A stretch of DNA of 64,000 nt from Nilaparvata lugens (GCF_014356525.2 NC_052507.1:54462657-54526656); one strand, 5' to 3'. Counted from the first letter of the stretch, positions 36,718-48,573 are shown. Notes: generated by a model not told the origin, from the letters alone. A program made the numbers and translations.

Positions 36718-37963
36718 CTACTGCACCTCTCGAACCATCGATGTTAGTGGGGTATATTCTATAATATTATCACTTACTAAAATGCAATAAGCACTGGTTG
36801 AAGTGGGCACATCACTCTCAAATTCAAATTTGAGTCGCACATCTATTGATCCTTTCAATGTACTTGGTTGGTGCAAACAATCAATTACCAAAATTGGTGT
36901 ATCTTTTGTAAATGTTGTATAATCAATTTCATTACCATGTTCAGAACTCACTGGTGAATTTGAATAACTACCTGCAAAGTCTATAAACAATTTATTCATC
37001 AACTGTTTATTACCTAATAGATTATCATAAGGGTAATAAATGCTATTCAAATATAATTTCACATTATACAGCTTGCACAAGTCAAAATTTGCCATTGTAG
37101 TCTTCAAGAGCAATTTTCTATTTGTTTGAAAAGCTAAAATTAAATATTTTGGTGCATCTGTATGTGCCACAGTTTTAATTGTCCAACTATGTACCTTTGT
37201 TTTGGGTAATATGGGATATTCATGTATTTCCCATTTGCGGAATGCTAATTTTAGTGGATGATCACTATCCAGTATAAACTTGTACGTAAAAACTTGAGTT
37301 GTACATGATCCTCAAGTTGTATATATGGTACTTTCCACTGCAATTTTGTAATGTTGATTGATACACTTTGACCATCTGTTGTAGTAATACTATTTATATC
37401 TGTTGATGATCTTAATAATACAAGTTCTTGTTTCAAGTTCAATATTATTTGTTGAAAATCTTCAAAAAAGGCTAGAAGCAACCTCAATGGAATACAAAAA
37501 GTGAACTTGTTATTGTCCAAAGTATATCCTTCCCGATCAAAACCTGCTAGATGATATGTATTTTTATCAAATACATTTTTCAAGAGTAAGCCTTTAATTG
37601 TACTTGTGATTCCTACAAGACGCAACTTTGCAATTGGATGACCAGCCAACTCATATCTGATTTCATCAAACATAAATCCTATTGCATTACTTACTAGTTT
37701 ATATGTCGCATTTTGAATACTAGTTTCTCCCTTGTCATCTTTCACACTCTTCTTGCATGTAACATCACCCTGTATAAGAATGAACGATTTACATGGAAGG
37801 CTATAATATTATCTTGAGAATTTATTGGAATTCTAATTTCATCAGATTTTGTTAAGCATTGATTTGCATAAGGAGTGTGGGTGTGATATTCCAGACTCTT
37901 TATTTCATTGAAAAAATGTATTTGCCTCTCAACATCCAAGATCTCACTTATTGAAGATGACAT
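36718..37963 (-). pseudogene. Polinton A major capsid protein (double jelly-roll type), broken
   Basis: Three open pieces in different frames: 37963-37742, 37745-37251, 37170-36718. They align in order with the Polinton B capsid gene: a HTPYANQCLT-like start, a FMFDEIRYEL segment, a LNLKQELVLLR segment, and a C-terminal block with YLNSIYYPYDN and IDCLHQPSTLKGSIDVRL. The family is the Polinton PY/MCP with double jelly-roll fold, which forms the icosahedral shell. The stretch 37171-37250 lies out of frame. The identification is from position and characteristic segments. Confidence 0.65.
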
Positions 37964-37969
37964 TATCCC

Positions 37970-38110
37970 AATTTACTCTAAATCCTAATTTTTCTAATAT
38001 CCTTGCATTTTTAGATGTTATCACGTTGGAATGTGAAACTCTACTAAACGTCCTATTACAACTCCCTCTTTTTCCTCATCGTCAACCTCTCAAAAGTTTC
38101 ATCTCCTCTG
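37970..38110 (-). pseudogene. small Polinton protein remnant, counterpart of 51475-51693
   Basis: Out-of-frame coding text with an ITSKNARILEKLGFRV stretch, matching LTSKSINYLLNRGLRV in Polinton B. It sits between the penton-like and capsid genes in both elements. Function unknown. Confidence 0.5.
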
Positions 38111-38158
38111 CATGGATCATGATTTGAGGTATGTGATTTGAATACAATGAATCCCATC

Positions 38159-38862
38159 TCACTTCTTCTCTTGTATATGTAGTTTAACTGTTAATCTATC
38201 TCCTCTGAAATCGACTAAAGATTCATTCTGGTCAGTCACTTTGACATTAATGCACTGAAACTTGTGTGTATTTAAACCCACATATACAATCGGATTTGGT
38301 GTCTCATTAATTAAATATCCTGGAGGAACCTTTGGAAGAAACTTGTAAATAGTATGTTTTTCCTCACCATCGCTATAACTCCCACAAGCCAAATTACATG
38401 AAACTTCTAAACATGTGATGTTTGATATTGGAACAGGTTTATTGGAATAATGCCAAATATTTGGACTTAGCACCTTATGTTCAAAACCTGGTATTGCGCC
38501 AATTGAGTTAAATCAATAGGTCTATCAGAATAGATTTCAGTTTTCATTGCATTATTATTCCCACGTATAACTAGACTTTTACTAGTTACATTCAATTTTT
38601 CTGTTATTGCTTTTACAATATTATCAATTTCATAAGAACCTGTTTCAAGCATTATAAATTGATCACCATATTTGAAACTGGAATTTTTCCCTTTAATAAC
38701 ATTTGGAATAGAATTAAAAGTCCACAGGTTCACTAATCCAATCTCATATTCCATATTATTATCTAAATCCAAAACTTGTGGTAGATTTTCATATAAATCA
38801 CTACTCTTTCCAGAAAGTGATATCACAACCATAGTAATCGCGGTAGTAGTACTTACCTCCAC
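38159..38862 (-). pseudogene. Polinton A penton-like minor capsid protein, broken
   Basis: Two frames, 38862-38467 and 38473-38159, overlap by a few bases, showing a frameshift near 38470. The first half opens with a LSGKSSDLY pattern and has YEIGLVNLWTFNSIPNV. The second ends with a LVDFRGDRLTVKLHI strand. These match the Polinton B protein at 51706 (ELGLLSFTCNNSIPNV and LVNFRNEQINITLHL). Likely a single jelly-roll vertex protein. Location next to the protease gene is conserved in both elements. Confidence 0.65.
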
Positions 38863-38872
38863 CTAAAAATAG

Positions 38873-39241
38873 TTACAACTGACCAGACAAGAATAATAAA
38901 CATAGGTGACCACAAATATTTGTATTAGGTTTTTGTATCTCATCAGCATTATAAAATACATTCACAATTTTCTGCTTCTTCCAGTACTTCACCAATTGTA
39001 ATGGTGGCTGTAGATTGCCTATGGGATCAAAATAGTATACATTATCACCTTGTTTGTCATAGGCCACCCAATGTGTACCTGGTCCGGTATGAGAATCCAG
39101 ATTAACAATAGACATCTTATCATGATGGATTTTGTTGGGCAGCATATCAAGCATATACACACCATGCAGCGGAATTTTTAACAATCCCGCCCATTGTTCT
39201 AGATCATGACCAGACATAGCTTTACTGAGTTTGGCAATCAT
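38873..39241 (-). CDS. Polinton A adenain-like cysteine protease
   Basis: 122 residues. Catalytic layout of the adenovirus protease family: GTHWV with His at about 58, YFDPIG with Asp at about 71, and NICGHLCLLF with Cys at about 110-114. Starts at ATG within the stop region of the PLA2 gene (4-bp overlap). The enzyme would process capsid precursors. The Polinton B enzyme has the same motifs. Frame intact. Confidence 0.85.
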   Translation of the reverse strand: MIAKLSKAMSGHDLEQWAGLLKIPLHGVYMLDMLPNKIHHDKMSIVNLDSHTGPGTHWVAYDKQGDNVYYFDPIGNLQPPLQLVKYWKKQKIVNVFYNADEIQKPNTNICGHLCLLFLSGQL

Positions 39242-40034
39242 TTTTTACTACCTTTCCTTGATCTTCCTCTTGCTCTATGTTTTGATCGCTTTGATGTCCT
39301 TCTCCTCTCACTTTCCCTCATCAATAGACCATGCACATTATGAGGTGGCACTGATCCAGATGGAGAATCCAATACTCTTCCACCGCCGCTACCACCACCA
39401 AAGTAGATGGGGTATGGCCTGAGATAATAACCTTTTCCTTTAGCATGATTCATCAAACGTTTAATCACCTCCCTCCATATATATTCACTATTTCTTTTAG
39501 TTACACCCTCACTTCTCCCTTTCCTGCTGGACTTCTTTTGTGTTGACCTTTTTCTACGAATATGTGGTAATTTCATTCCAGATCCAATTGCCAACTTTGT
39601 CTTCATCGCTAATGTGACTAAATATGCTAATACCTTCTGACTATAGTCTGTTTTGGGATCCTTGAATATCGCCCAAGCACTATCTGCTAAAATTTTATCT
39701 GCTCTTGAACGTGGTAAGTTATCTGAAGATTGTGAATAGCTTATATCATGAATACGACAAGCTTTATCCAAGGAATTAATTCCTTGATCACCCCCCTTAA
39801 GCCGGTTGTCTAGCTTTGTGCCAGGACTGCAGTATTGTAGCCCCCTGGAAGGTGTAGCTCAATTGGTAGGAAGTCTATTGTCCTATTCAGAACGCCTGAA
39901 GTAATGCTACCCGCATTATTCACAATACCTTTAGCAATATTACCCAATGTGGATAATAAACCACTACCCATCACCCCTTTCTGTCTGTGTGTGTAAGTCT
40001 TCTTTTTACTAGTATGACAGCGCAACTTTACCAT
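39238..40034 (-). pseudogene. Polinton A phospholipase A2 capsid-associated protein, frameshifted
   Basis: The N-terminal frame (40034-39810) has a basic start, a GSGLLSTLGNIAKGI hydrophobic helix, and ends with ELHLPGGYN. The second frame (about 39845-39238) carries the YCSPGTKL calcium-loop motif and then CRIHDISYS, the HD catalytic pair of parvovirus-type (VP1u) PLA2. The C-terminal half is basic with Ser/Arg/Gly repeats. The two frames shift within the GGYN/YCSPGT border. The enzyme is known in parvoviruses to breach endosomal membranes. Here the calcium loop is intact but the reading frame is broken. Confidence 0.75.
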
Positions 40035-40096
40035 CTTCCCATCTAGACTATCTCTAGAATACTAACATTAACTTAATTGTGCTACCCACCCACCTA

Positions 40097-40351
40097 TCAA
40101 TATATTATATGTGATTCTCTTAGTTCTTCTAAAATTGAATTTATTTCGATTGAATGAGAATTGTTACCAGCTTTATGCGATTTTAATAGCATTTGCAAAT
40201 GTGTAACCAACTCATTTGGATCATCATAGTAAACATATGATCTATTATTTGTTATATTCTTCAAGAAATTCAATTCTTTCCCCATTGTTGAGTGTGTAGT
40301 TCTACGTGTTTTTGATGGGAATAGTTTCTGAACTAACATCAATTTAATTCC
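40097..40351 (-). pseudogene. C-terminal half of a conserved Polinton A protein, cut by Polinton B
   Basis: Encodes the C-terminal conserved block with YYDDPNELVTHLQMLLKS and NSILEELRESHIIY. The matching block in B is at 54645-54811. The N-terminal half lies at 62006-62626, on the other side of Polinton B. The join is at the AATTCC duplication. Confidence 0.8.
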
Positions 40352-40675
40352 AGTAGGATAAAAAGGACAGCGTAAGATTCAAATCAGCTGTTTTATTTGT
40401 TGTACATCTAATAGGCTATTGAAATATAATAGCTATTGATTTCCACCATACCCCTCCCAGTAAGGTTTTGTACGGGGCATAGACCCAGAACACACACTGA
40501 GATTATTGATTTGCTGTACTGCAGGTTGCATACTTTACCCCGTGACCCACAGAAGTGAGAGTTTTGTTTTGATGTACTGCGAGTTGCATAACTTACCCCA
40601 CCGCTGCGTCTTCCCTTACCTGTTGCACTTACCTTTGTAGCTATTGATTGGCAAACAAGAAGCCCCGGCAGGAAT
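40352..40675 (+). repeat. Polinton B left terminal inverted repeat
   Basis: Pairs with 61215-62005. It has an internal duplication of about 75 bp around GTACTGC(A/G)(A/G)GTTGCAT that the right copy lacks. Outward-facing GTAAGT donor-like sequence follows CTACAAAG on the minus strand. Confidence 0.85.
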
Positions 40676-41234
40676 GGAAGCTGAATAATTGATACCACCC
40701 TCCCCTTACCCATTGGGTAAAGGGGGCATCTAAAAATACTGTCACAAGTAGCAAACTTGCTATATTGATTTTCCTCTACAACTGATTGTCTTTAGTTTAG
40801 TTTGAGTAAGGAAAGAGAAGTAAGAAAGAAAGAGAGCCAGTGTGATTCAGTTATGTTTTTTTCTTTTATTAACACATTATGGTAATGAACACACACACAC
40901 AAAAACTTTTTCGATTACTCTTTTTTTGATAAACAAACATGATTGAGTGTATTGTAAGAGTTCTATTAACCTATATGTGAAACACTAGAGTGTGTTAGTG
41001 ACATACAAGTCACAAATTTGATTTGACAAAAAACACATACATTTTGTTGTTTTCAAAACATTATGATTTTCTTCTTCATCTGAATGTAACAATCAAATAT
41101 AGTGTCAGTGCTATATAGTAACATACAACAATAAGTGCAAAGATTTATATATATAAAACATGAATAAACACACACACACACACACACACTATAGAGTCTT
41201 TATAATGTTGAAGTTGATGAGTACTTTAAAATAA
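40676..41234. other. non-coding region between left TIR and first gene
   Basis: Contains GA-rich and CA-rich stretches and a short CA repeat near 41170. No gene seen. Confidence 0.6.
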
Positions 41235-41525
41235 TTATGCACCTTTCAAAAGAAATGATGAGAAGTAAAATGACGCACTGTTTGACTTTACAATTGTTTC
41301 AACACATGTAAAATCTGCTTTTCTCACTGTCAATTCAACTTCAAACCATAACCTATTTATATTCATTTTAAATATGAATCTAACACAATAAGTTCTACAA
41401 TTTTCTTGTTGAACACAAGCTGATACAATCGCGGAATCTGCGTGTCTTATTCTCATACACTGATGATCAATATTGTAACTTACTTCGACAGCATCAACAT
41501 TTAATCTAATAATTTTTGATATCAT
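41235..41525 (-). CDS. Polinton B small protein of unknown function
   Basis: Start taken at ATG 41525, directly after TTGTGTTGCAG (acceptor-like). About 96 residues with several Cys (CMRIR, ACVQQENCRTYC) and alternating strands. Located downstream of DNA polymerase on the same strand. No family recognised. Confidence 0.55.
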   Translation of the reverse strand: MISKIIRLNVDAVEVSYNIDHQCMRIRHADSAIVSACVQQENCRTYCVRFIFKMNINRLWFEVELTVRKADFTCVETIVKSNSASFYFSSFLLKGA

Positions 41526-41549
41526 CTGCAACACAACAAATACAAAAAA

Positions 41550-44500
41550 TTATTCACTACTAGAAGACACAACAGACAAATCTCCATCTTCTTCTTCTGC
41601 TTCTGTTAATAATGGAATTTTATAGTGACCTAAAGCTAATGTACTAATTTTATCACTACAGATATACCGTTTCTCATCCTGGCAACTAAGCGCTTTCCTA
41701 TTTTGTGAAATTGTCATTACTTTATGTTTTTTCGATCTAATTAAATTCTGGCTTCTGTACATCTCTGTACCTTCGAATAGACAATTAAAATAGTCTTGAA
41801 ATGAAATGTATTGATTAGACTTTGGATGTTGTGCTGTTAATTCGCGTGACAAAATACATCGTTTTATGCCTTTTGCTTTTTTAATAAGACCCACTTTACG
41901 TTCATTTTCTAATCTATCTTCTGTTTCTTTATCAAAATGTTGTTGCCGCTGCTGTTGCTGTTGACCAATAATTTCATTATACAATCTGCACGCCCATAGT
42001 TTTGACCGTAAACCCAGAAACTGATAAGGAGCTTTAGAAGCAAATTCATCTTTCATCTTTCCAACCACCATTCGGTTCTGTGTTGAATAAGCTGGGTGAT
42101 CTACAGGATAATTTGATGTGTTCAGCCAATGTTTCAAATCTTCATTTGTCCTTATGTCCCAATAAAAGTCGGCGGTTTTAATCAGATACATCAGACTATC
42201 CATGTCTTGATACAGGAGTTTGGCACTGGGACCATATATCTTTCTAATTACATCATAATGGAACGAATACATTACTGTTTTACTCAAATCTAAAATCGAA
42301 AAACCAATGTAAATAGGGTTGTTTAGCAAAATATTTTCCTTGTGTAGAGTAATACCACATATGTTCTTACCAAAAATCAAACGATCTTTGAACGAGGGAC
42401 GAGCTATATATTTCAATAGCGATTTCTCGTTATTAACCAACTTTAAATCCATTTGTTTCCATAAATTCATATACAATTTACCGAAAATCACATTGTTGAG
42501 TAATTTGTGGAAATCTTTCTGAAATTTATTCTTAGACTGTTGTCTTAGCTGTGTGTTCAAACTTATGTATGGTTCTAGAAATTTGCTTTGTTCAAAAGAA
42601 ATGCCTCTACGAATGTTTGTCAATTTCAAACCGTGTTCTATAGCTTGTTTCAACAGTAAATAGTGGCATACATAATTTGTGTGATTTGTAAGTGAGGTTA
42701 TGAGTCGAGTCTGATTGGATGGGAAAACTTTTTGATTTCTTGCCAGAAAAGGAAATTCGTTGTGTGCTTCGTGCAGGTCTTTTGGGTATTCTATGTCTGC
42801 CTCTAAAACATAGCCTACTGTTTGGTCCTCGCTCCAATTTTTCATGTTGGCAACAGCATTGTCTATTTCATGACGACTCATCCAAGCAAAATTTGCTCTC
42901 GGTAAAGACGCGCACATAGAATAACCGTATAAATTGTTAATGTCAAGAAAAGCTAGAAAACTGTTGGGTTCTTGGGTATTGTAAGGTACACCAGTATAGT
43001 GATTATTTGCAACTGCATGTCTGTGAACACACGTAACTATTCCGCCCCTAATAGAGGAATGGAAAAATGCATACATCGAGTAATCTGTTAAAAGTTCCAA
43101 CTTAATTTTAGTGTATTTAAGCATAGCATCAAAAGAAAAACCAGGAAGTGTAAAATAGTGAGCCGGGTCCAGTTTGAAAGTCTCGAGACTAATGTTGCGG
43201 AAAGATTCCATTATGTCAGCTAGGAGTAGTACGTCTGTTTTCAAATATAAGTCACTGTATTGTCCAAGTGTGCGACAATTGAAGTGGTTCCAAACCGTTT
43301 GTGCATGCCGATAATCGTCTGCACTTATTGTACTATCACAAAGAGAACTGTAAAATTCTTCTATTGGTGGTAAACTTTCCTCGTCCATTTTAGCCCAAGA
43401 ATCACAGTATTCGTATGGAAAAACTCCTTTACGTGATACAAGAGGTAAACTTTGATGTTCGAAATGTTTCGATGTGTGTTTGAGAATAGCAGCTATTTGT
43501 TCAATAGAAGGTTTAGGACCAGCCGGTTGTAAAAGGTTAGAGGTTAACGAATCCAAACTATCGGGTAGAAATTTGAACGAATCAAGAAATCTGAGATGGA
43601 GTTGATTGGACAATTGTATAGTAAATGATATGTACTTTTCACTTGACTGAGGAATTACGGTTTATTTATTACTACAAATAGAACCGAGTGCAGAGACAAT
43701 TAGGTGGGTGTCATAAGATGCTGAATTGTGTAGAAATACTGTGATGTATGTTTGGCGTTGTCTTTGTAAGTTACATGCATTGCAAAGAGCAGTCCTGTAG
43801 TAACCAGTGAGATGGCAATGATCATAAACCTTATTGTTCTCAAAAGGCTTCTCGCATGCATCACAAAATTCTGCATCAGAATGCATTTGCTCTTGTTCTC
43901 TTGTCAATGGGTACATGCCAATATGATGTTCATCTAACGACTGTATGACCTGGGTAGCATATTCGGTTAAAGTGGTTAGAAAATGAATGCCTGCATTATC
44001 TCCTCTATACAGTATAGGACGTGACAGTATTTTCTGTGTTAGTGGCGAACTGTCCAGTATTTGTGTTTGGTCCCTTACGAAATATAAACAGTACGACATG
44101 ATGACATGATTGTGCTTTATTTTTGTTGCCCCCCCTCCTCCCCCCTTTGACCTTCTCTGTGCAGTGCTATAAATTTCTCCATCATCGCCATCACCATCCT
44201 CATTATCATCAGACTCTGAGTTTGCTGGTGACGATGAAGTTGGTTTAACGAGAAGACATTCAAAATCAGCATAACAGGTTAGGGGTAGTTTATACTTTTT
44301 CAATGGGTTTTTAAATTCTAAATATGGCGGCGAACCGTCCTCTTGAATTTTTGGCATCGAAACCCTGGTTACTTCCTGCCGTGAACAAAATTCTTCGTGT
44401 TCTTTCATTCGTCTCTCTCCATCTCGACTACAGGTATAATACATGAAACATCGACGGCAGATTATTATTTTCCCTTCATGTTTTGTTAATTGTTTCCTAA

Positions 44501-45548
44501 CAAGTTTTTCAAAATCGGTAATTAAACAATAATGTGATTTGGTTTCTACTTTACATGTAGCTACATCAGTTGTTCCCTCATCCCCGCCCTCTTCCTCATC
44601 ATCATCATCGGTGTCCGCCTTTTCAATGAGTAGTAACAAATCAAAGTGGTCCTGTCTTATTGATTCGCTAATTCGTCGCGGATAAATTAGATTTTTATCA
44701 TCAATACCGTATACATTGACAGAAACTGTCGGGTTATTCTTTTCGAATCTATCCAGTTGACTTAATGGGGTTGGGAAATCAATGTTGTTGAAATTATATA
44801 TTGGATTGCGGTTGTTTAATAAACGAAAATAACGATTATCTACGCGAAATTTACAACTACCTTTAATGTGTCGCGCTAGTAATGCATACATAAAACACTT
44901 AGAATCTGTTTGATTCTGTGGGTTTATGATACAATGTTTAGACGTTATACTGTTGGGAAGCTTAATATATGAAGAACCATTTGGTTCTTTCAATGGTCTG
45001 TATCTATTTATTCTCAGCATTAACCCGTCAATATTTCTTAAGGACCAACCACTGGATTTACCCTGGTAATTTGTCTCTTCTATAAGTAAATTAAAAAATG
45101 AATCGCGTATCTGTTTTTCTAAATTGTCTAATGATGTAACTATAAAATTAATTGTTTTAAAAGCAACATCGGCTATCTCATCAACAACTTGACTGTCTCT
45201 ATTTATTTTCTGGTATGTAGATTCTACCACAATATTAAACTTCAATGCGCCGCTTGTCTGAAACTCGTGTGCTAATAAATTGTAAATATAATTTTTTAAA
45301 CCATTAAACATTGGATTGTAATCTATAAATGGTTCGTGACCGGATCTACTGTGTGCATAATTGTTATAGTAATACGTTTTTAAACAGCCTCTAAATTCAT
45401 TCTCTAATAATCTAAATGGACTATATCTATGCGCTGTTTGGTCCTTTCCTGCTCCACTAACAACAACAGGTGTTGTCTGCTGCTGCTCTTCTTCTTCTTC
45501 TTCTCCGTCTGCAGTTTGCGCCAATCTTCTCCGTTTAATTGGCGCCAT
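41550..45548 (-). pseudogene. polB: Polinton B protein-primed type B DNA polymerase (single in-frame stop)
   Basis: About 1330 codons in one frame from ATG 45548 to 41550, with one TAA at 43662-43664 (about codon 629). N-terminal region is acidic, low complexity. An HNH/zinc-like segment (CDACEKPF...YDHCHLTGYYR..CNACN) precedes the exonuclease region. Exo I is DFECLL and Exo II is HNSASYDTH. Polymerase motif A is DINNLYGYS, motif B is the LLNNVIFGKLY region, motif C is YQDMDSLMY (DMDS instead of DTDS). This layout is that of Polinton and adintovirus polymerases, which start replication with a terminal protein. An acceptor-like TTTCTCCCGTAG precedes the ATG. Element is probably replication-incompetent because of the stop. 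Confidence 0.92.
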
Positions 45549-45667
45549 ATTTGTAGTTACTACTACTACAAATTACCTACGGGAGAAACAACATAATACA
45601 GCAACAATATTTACATACAAAGTAACAATAGATTAAAAAAAGATTATTACCTGTTTGGTTTTGATTT

Positions 45668-46012
45668 CTATTGTGTTGATGTACACTCGCTCTGGTTTAC
45701 TTTAATATTAAATGTTCTACCATATGGTTGAACAGACATTGAATAACCAGTCATGTCGATTTTATTATCTTTTTCGTCTAAATTGAACATTTTCTCTTTG
45801 AAGTAGCGTTCTGGTAAAACGTATGACTTGTTGTGGCCATCAACTTCAAGTTTCACTAGAATTCTATCACCATGTTGTGTTTTCAAATGAGAGGCACTGA
45901 TCATGGGGTAATTCTGATCAGGTATCAGTTCTTGTAAGCTCCTAAATTTATGTGATGCGTTTTCTGCTGAAATCGCTCTGACTAATTCTTCTGCTGCTGC
46001 TGCTGCTGACAT
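45668..46012 (-). CDS. Polinton B accessory protein, counterpart of A 31860-32246
   Basis: 114 residues. Ala-rich N-terminus, then IPDQNYPMISASHLKTQHGD and YVLPERYFKEKM. Directly preceded by CTTTCACAG then ATG. Same order as A: between polymerase side and further accessory genes. Function unknown. Confidence 0.6.
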   Translation of the reverse strand: MSAAAAAEELVRAISAENASHKFRSLQELIPDQNYPMISASHLKTQHGDRILVKLEVDGHNKSYVLPERYFKEKMFNLDEKDNKIDMTGYSMSVQPYGRTFNIKVNQSECTSTQ

Positions 46013-46031
46013 CTGTGAAAGTCATGGTATT

Positions 46032-46511
46032 TTATTCTGTACAAAATAGATTATTACACAATGATAACGTTTGATCTTGTACTTGTTCTTCTTCCTTCAA
46101 ACAATAGACTTTACCTATGTCTGCGAGTAAATTTTCGTAGTTTCTTCCATTTGTTGTTGTGCGTGTGCTTCTTGGGAAAAGACCTGCCCACCAATTAAAA
46201 TTCACAAACGACGGTGTATTTAGTCTATACTTTTGAGTGAAATATAAGTTTAAGTGGTATAATCGGAAAGTCAATTTGATGCAATTGCAATACCAGATTT
46301 CACCATCCATCGCAAGAATACGTTTGTATGTACATGGAGCCACGTGCAAAGTTCGCAATGGAAGATACCAGCCACTGTCAGCAATCCTTCTAGCATTATT
46401 CAATGCTATACTATATGACGAGTAGGTTATTTTCATATCTCTAATTAAATTGCATAAACTTTCCATATCTTTTCGTAATTCGACACAGGTCCATCGTTCA
46501 TTTGGTGTCAT
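46032..46511 (-). CDS. Polinton B protein of unknown function, 159 aa
   Basis: Starts at ATG 46511. TTTTTTTCTAG lies 18 bases upstream. Two Cys-rich patches (YCNCIK, CLKEEEQ..CNNLFC) and a WWAGLFPRST segment. No family recognised. Confidence 0.5.
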   Translation of the reverse strand: MTPNERWTCVELRKDMESLCNLIRDMKITYSSYSIALNNARRIADSGWYLPLRTLHVAPCTYKRILAMDGEIWYCNCIKLTFRLYHLNLYFTQKYRLNTPSFVNFNWWAGLFPRSTRTTTNGRNYENLLADIGKVYCLKEEEQVQDQTLSLCNNLFCTE

Positions 46512-46596
46512 GTTCTTTTCAATTTTACACTAGAAAAAAAAAATGCTATGATAATATTTTTTACTTTAGTATTTACACGTTAGTGTGTCTGCTGCA

Positions 46597-47244
46597 CTAA
46601 CTTCGGTAGTGAAAATACATAAGGCTTCTCATAATAAAATCAAAAGTATACTCTTCGGGTTTTCTATTAAATGAACGATATTTCTCCGGGTTAATCTCTC
46701 TTAAAATAAATGGGTCGATATATCTAGTCCTGTTTCGAATTTTAAACATATGCGATGTAATATCGAAAAATTCCTGACAACGACATTTGAACGTTGCTAG
46801 AGTATTTAAGGGACATAAAGCCTGGTGCTCCAAACATGATGGCAAATGGTAATCTTTGGTAAGATCTATATGCTGTAGCTTGTCAAACGTAATGTAATCG
46901 AAACCATCTTCTTCTTCTTCTCCAAAGTCAAGATTATGCATATATAATTCTGTTATATCCGCGCAGGACAAGTGTTCAGCCGCAATCATACTCATGAGGT
47001 CTTTAATATCTAGTCTCCTACATATGACATACAATTTAGAAAGTAATGCACAATTACGTCTGCTGCTGCTGCTGCGAGAGGCACAATTTTCACCATATTC
47101 TAAAATCTGAGTTTGCATTGCTTTTGGGATGCTGCTGATGTCTGCTCCATAGTATATAGCATTTATGCTGGCCTCTTTTGATAAAGTTGGTAAAGAAAGT
47201 GGTGATTTTAGCTCATTAAAACCCATAATTAAACTGTTTGCCAT
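46597..47244 (-). CDS. Polinton B protein of unknown function, about 215 aa, with 5' UTR intron
   Basis: Start chosen at ATG 47244 (MANSLIMGFN). A TTTGCAG acceptor at 47269 and an AAAG/GTATGT donor at 47383 flank a 115-base candidate intron in the 5' leader. The longer frame start at 47286 lies in the intron. Middle has CRRLDIKDLMSMIAAEHLS and an acidic patch; the C-terminal half has a CLEH..CPLN..FKCRCQEF pattern. No family identified; an F-box or ankyrin-type host-interaction protein cannot be excluded. Confidence 0.5.
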   Translation of the reverse strand: MANSLIMGFNELKSPLSLPTLSKEASINAIYYGADISSIPKAMQTQILEYGENCASRSSSSRRNCALLSKLYVICRRLDIKDLMSMIAAEHLSCADITELYMHNLDFGEEEEDGFDYITFDKLQHIDLTKDYHLPSCLEHQALCPLNTLATFKCRCQEFFDITSHMFKIRNRTRYIDPFILREINPEKYRSFNRKPEEYTFDFIMRSLMYFHYRS

Positions 47245-47383
47245 GTGTCTTCTCTTAGAGGAGAATGTCTGCAAACAGAAAAACAAAAAATATGTTTGTG
47301 TGTGTCTCTCTCTCTCTAGAGGTTTTTACTTTGAAATGAGATAAGAAGAAGAAGAAGATGTTACAAATAGTTGTGAAACATAC

Positions 47384-48226
47384 CTTTGAAGAAGAAGAAG
47401 AAGTTTTTTGTTAACAAAGACTCTCTCAATCAAATAATAGCACACAGGCTGCTGGCTGGCTGGCTTGTAAGTGTGTGTGTGATCACAATGGTAGTTGCTT
47501 ATACACGTCAACTTCTCTCAAAACAATGGCACACACAGGCTGCTGGCTGGCTGGCTGGTAAGTCACAGAGAGAGAGACAAGTGTTCTGTCTAAGCCTTCA
47601 GGCGGCAATAAACCCTTCCGCTCATCTTGAAACTGTTTTATGTGATTAACAAAACAGGAGAAAGTGCGGGTGGGGTGGAGGCGGTAACTGTAGTGGGATG
47701 GCGAGGGTCGAAGGGGATTAGTAGACCAGTCATCTCAAGGGTCAAAAGGGGGGGGGCGGATAATGATTAGTAGACAATCTTGTAAGTCATCACAAGGGTC
47801 AAAGGGGATAATGATTATTGTAAGTCATCTCTCAACTATGTGAATTGCTTGATGCATAATCTGTCTCTCTCTCTCTCTCTGCTAAATGCATTAACTCAAT
47901 CCGTTTACTGGCAACAGGCAACAGGCAGCGATAATTACGCACACCCGGCCAATTATGGGTATTACACGCTGTACATGTCATCAGAATTAAAAAGCCGAAC
48001 ACGTAATCAGAATTAAAAACTGTACACATCAACAGAATTAAAAGCTGAACACACATCAACAGAATTAAAAAAAGCTGTGTACATGTCAACAGAATTAAAA
48101 AGCTGTAAGCGTCAACAGAATTAAAAAGCTGTACGCGTCAACAGAATTAAAAAGATTTTAACTGGTGGTGACGTTGCCTGCCGCCCGCCCGCCCCCCCTG
48201 TCACCACCTCATCTCTGGCAATATTT
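47384..48226. other. intergenic region between divergent gene blocks, with tandem repeats
   Basis: Contains a short direct duplication around GCTGCTGGCTGGCTGG (47450-47560), GC-rich strings and the AGAATTAAAAA repeat array (47975-48155). No gene recognised. It separates leftward replication genes from the rightward RING gene. Confidence 0.6.
47975..48155. repeat. about seven 25-bp tandem repeats, TCAACAGAATTAAAAAGCTG type
   Basis: Units follow the pattern (G)TCAACAGAATTAAAAAGCTG plus a variable 5-9 base tail of TACACG/TGTAAGCG type. The first copy starts near 47975. Such arrays near divergent viral promoters may bind regulators or serve as an origin or enhancer; that role is inference. Confidence 0.85.
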
Positions 48227-48234
48227 TATAAAAG
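48227..48234 (+). promoter_or_regulatory. TATA box of the RING gene
   Basis: TATAAAAG is followed about 25-30 bases downstream by an ACTCAATT stretch that could be the start region. The leader then reaches a donor CAAA/GTAAGT near 48432 and an acceptor TTTCCAG just before the ATG at 48574. Confidence 0.65.
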
Positions 48235-48261
48235 GGGTTAAACACTCAATTTCTTCTTCTC

Positions 48262-48402
48262 TTGAGCAGTAGGCTACTTTGTATGTGTGATCTCTTCTTC
48301 TTCTCTTGAGCACTCGGCTACTTTGTGTGTGAGTGATCACTTAAAGTACAGACAACCACTCGGCTACTTTGTGTGTGAGCGATCACTTAAAGTACAGACA
48401 AC
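48262..48402 (+). repeat. 46-bp tandem duplication in the RING gene leader
   Basis: CACTCGGCTACTTTGTGTGT begins units at 48311 and 48357. A diverged partial copy lies at about 48265. It lies in the untranslated leader. Confidence 0.85.
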
Positions 48403-48573
48403 CAGCAGTCACTCTCTGCGTCTCCAAACAAAGTAAGTCATCTTATTGATCTTTTGTTTTGCTAGTAAGTGTCTCATTGACCCAGTCTCTCTCTCTCTCT
48501 CTGTCAACAACTTTTATTGATTTTTTGCTGGTGTTGCATTTTGATGAAGGTGTGTGTATGTCGTTTTCCAGAC

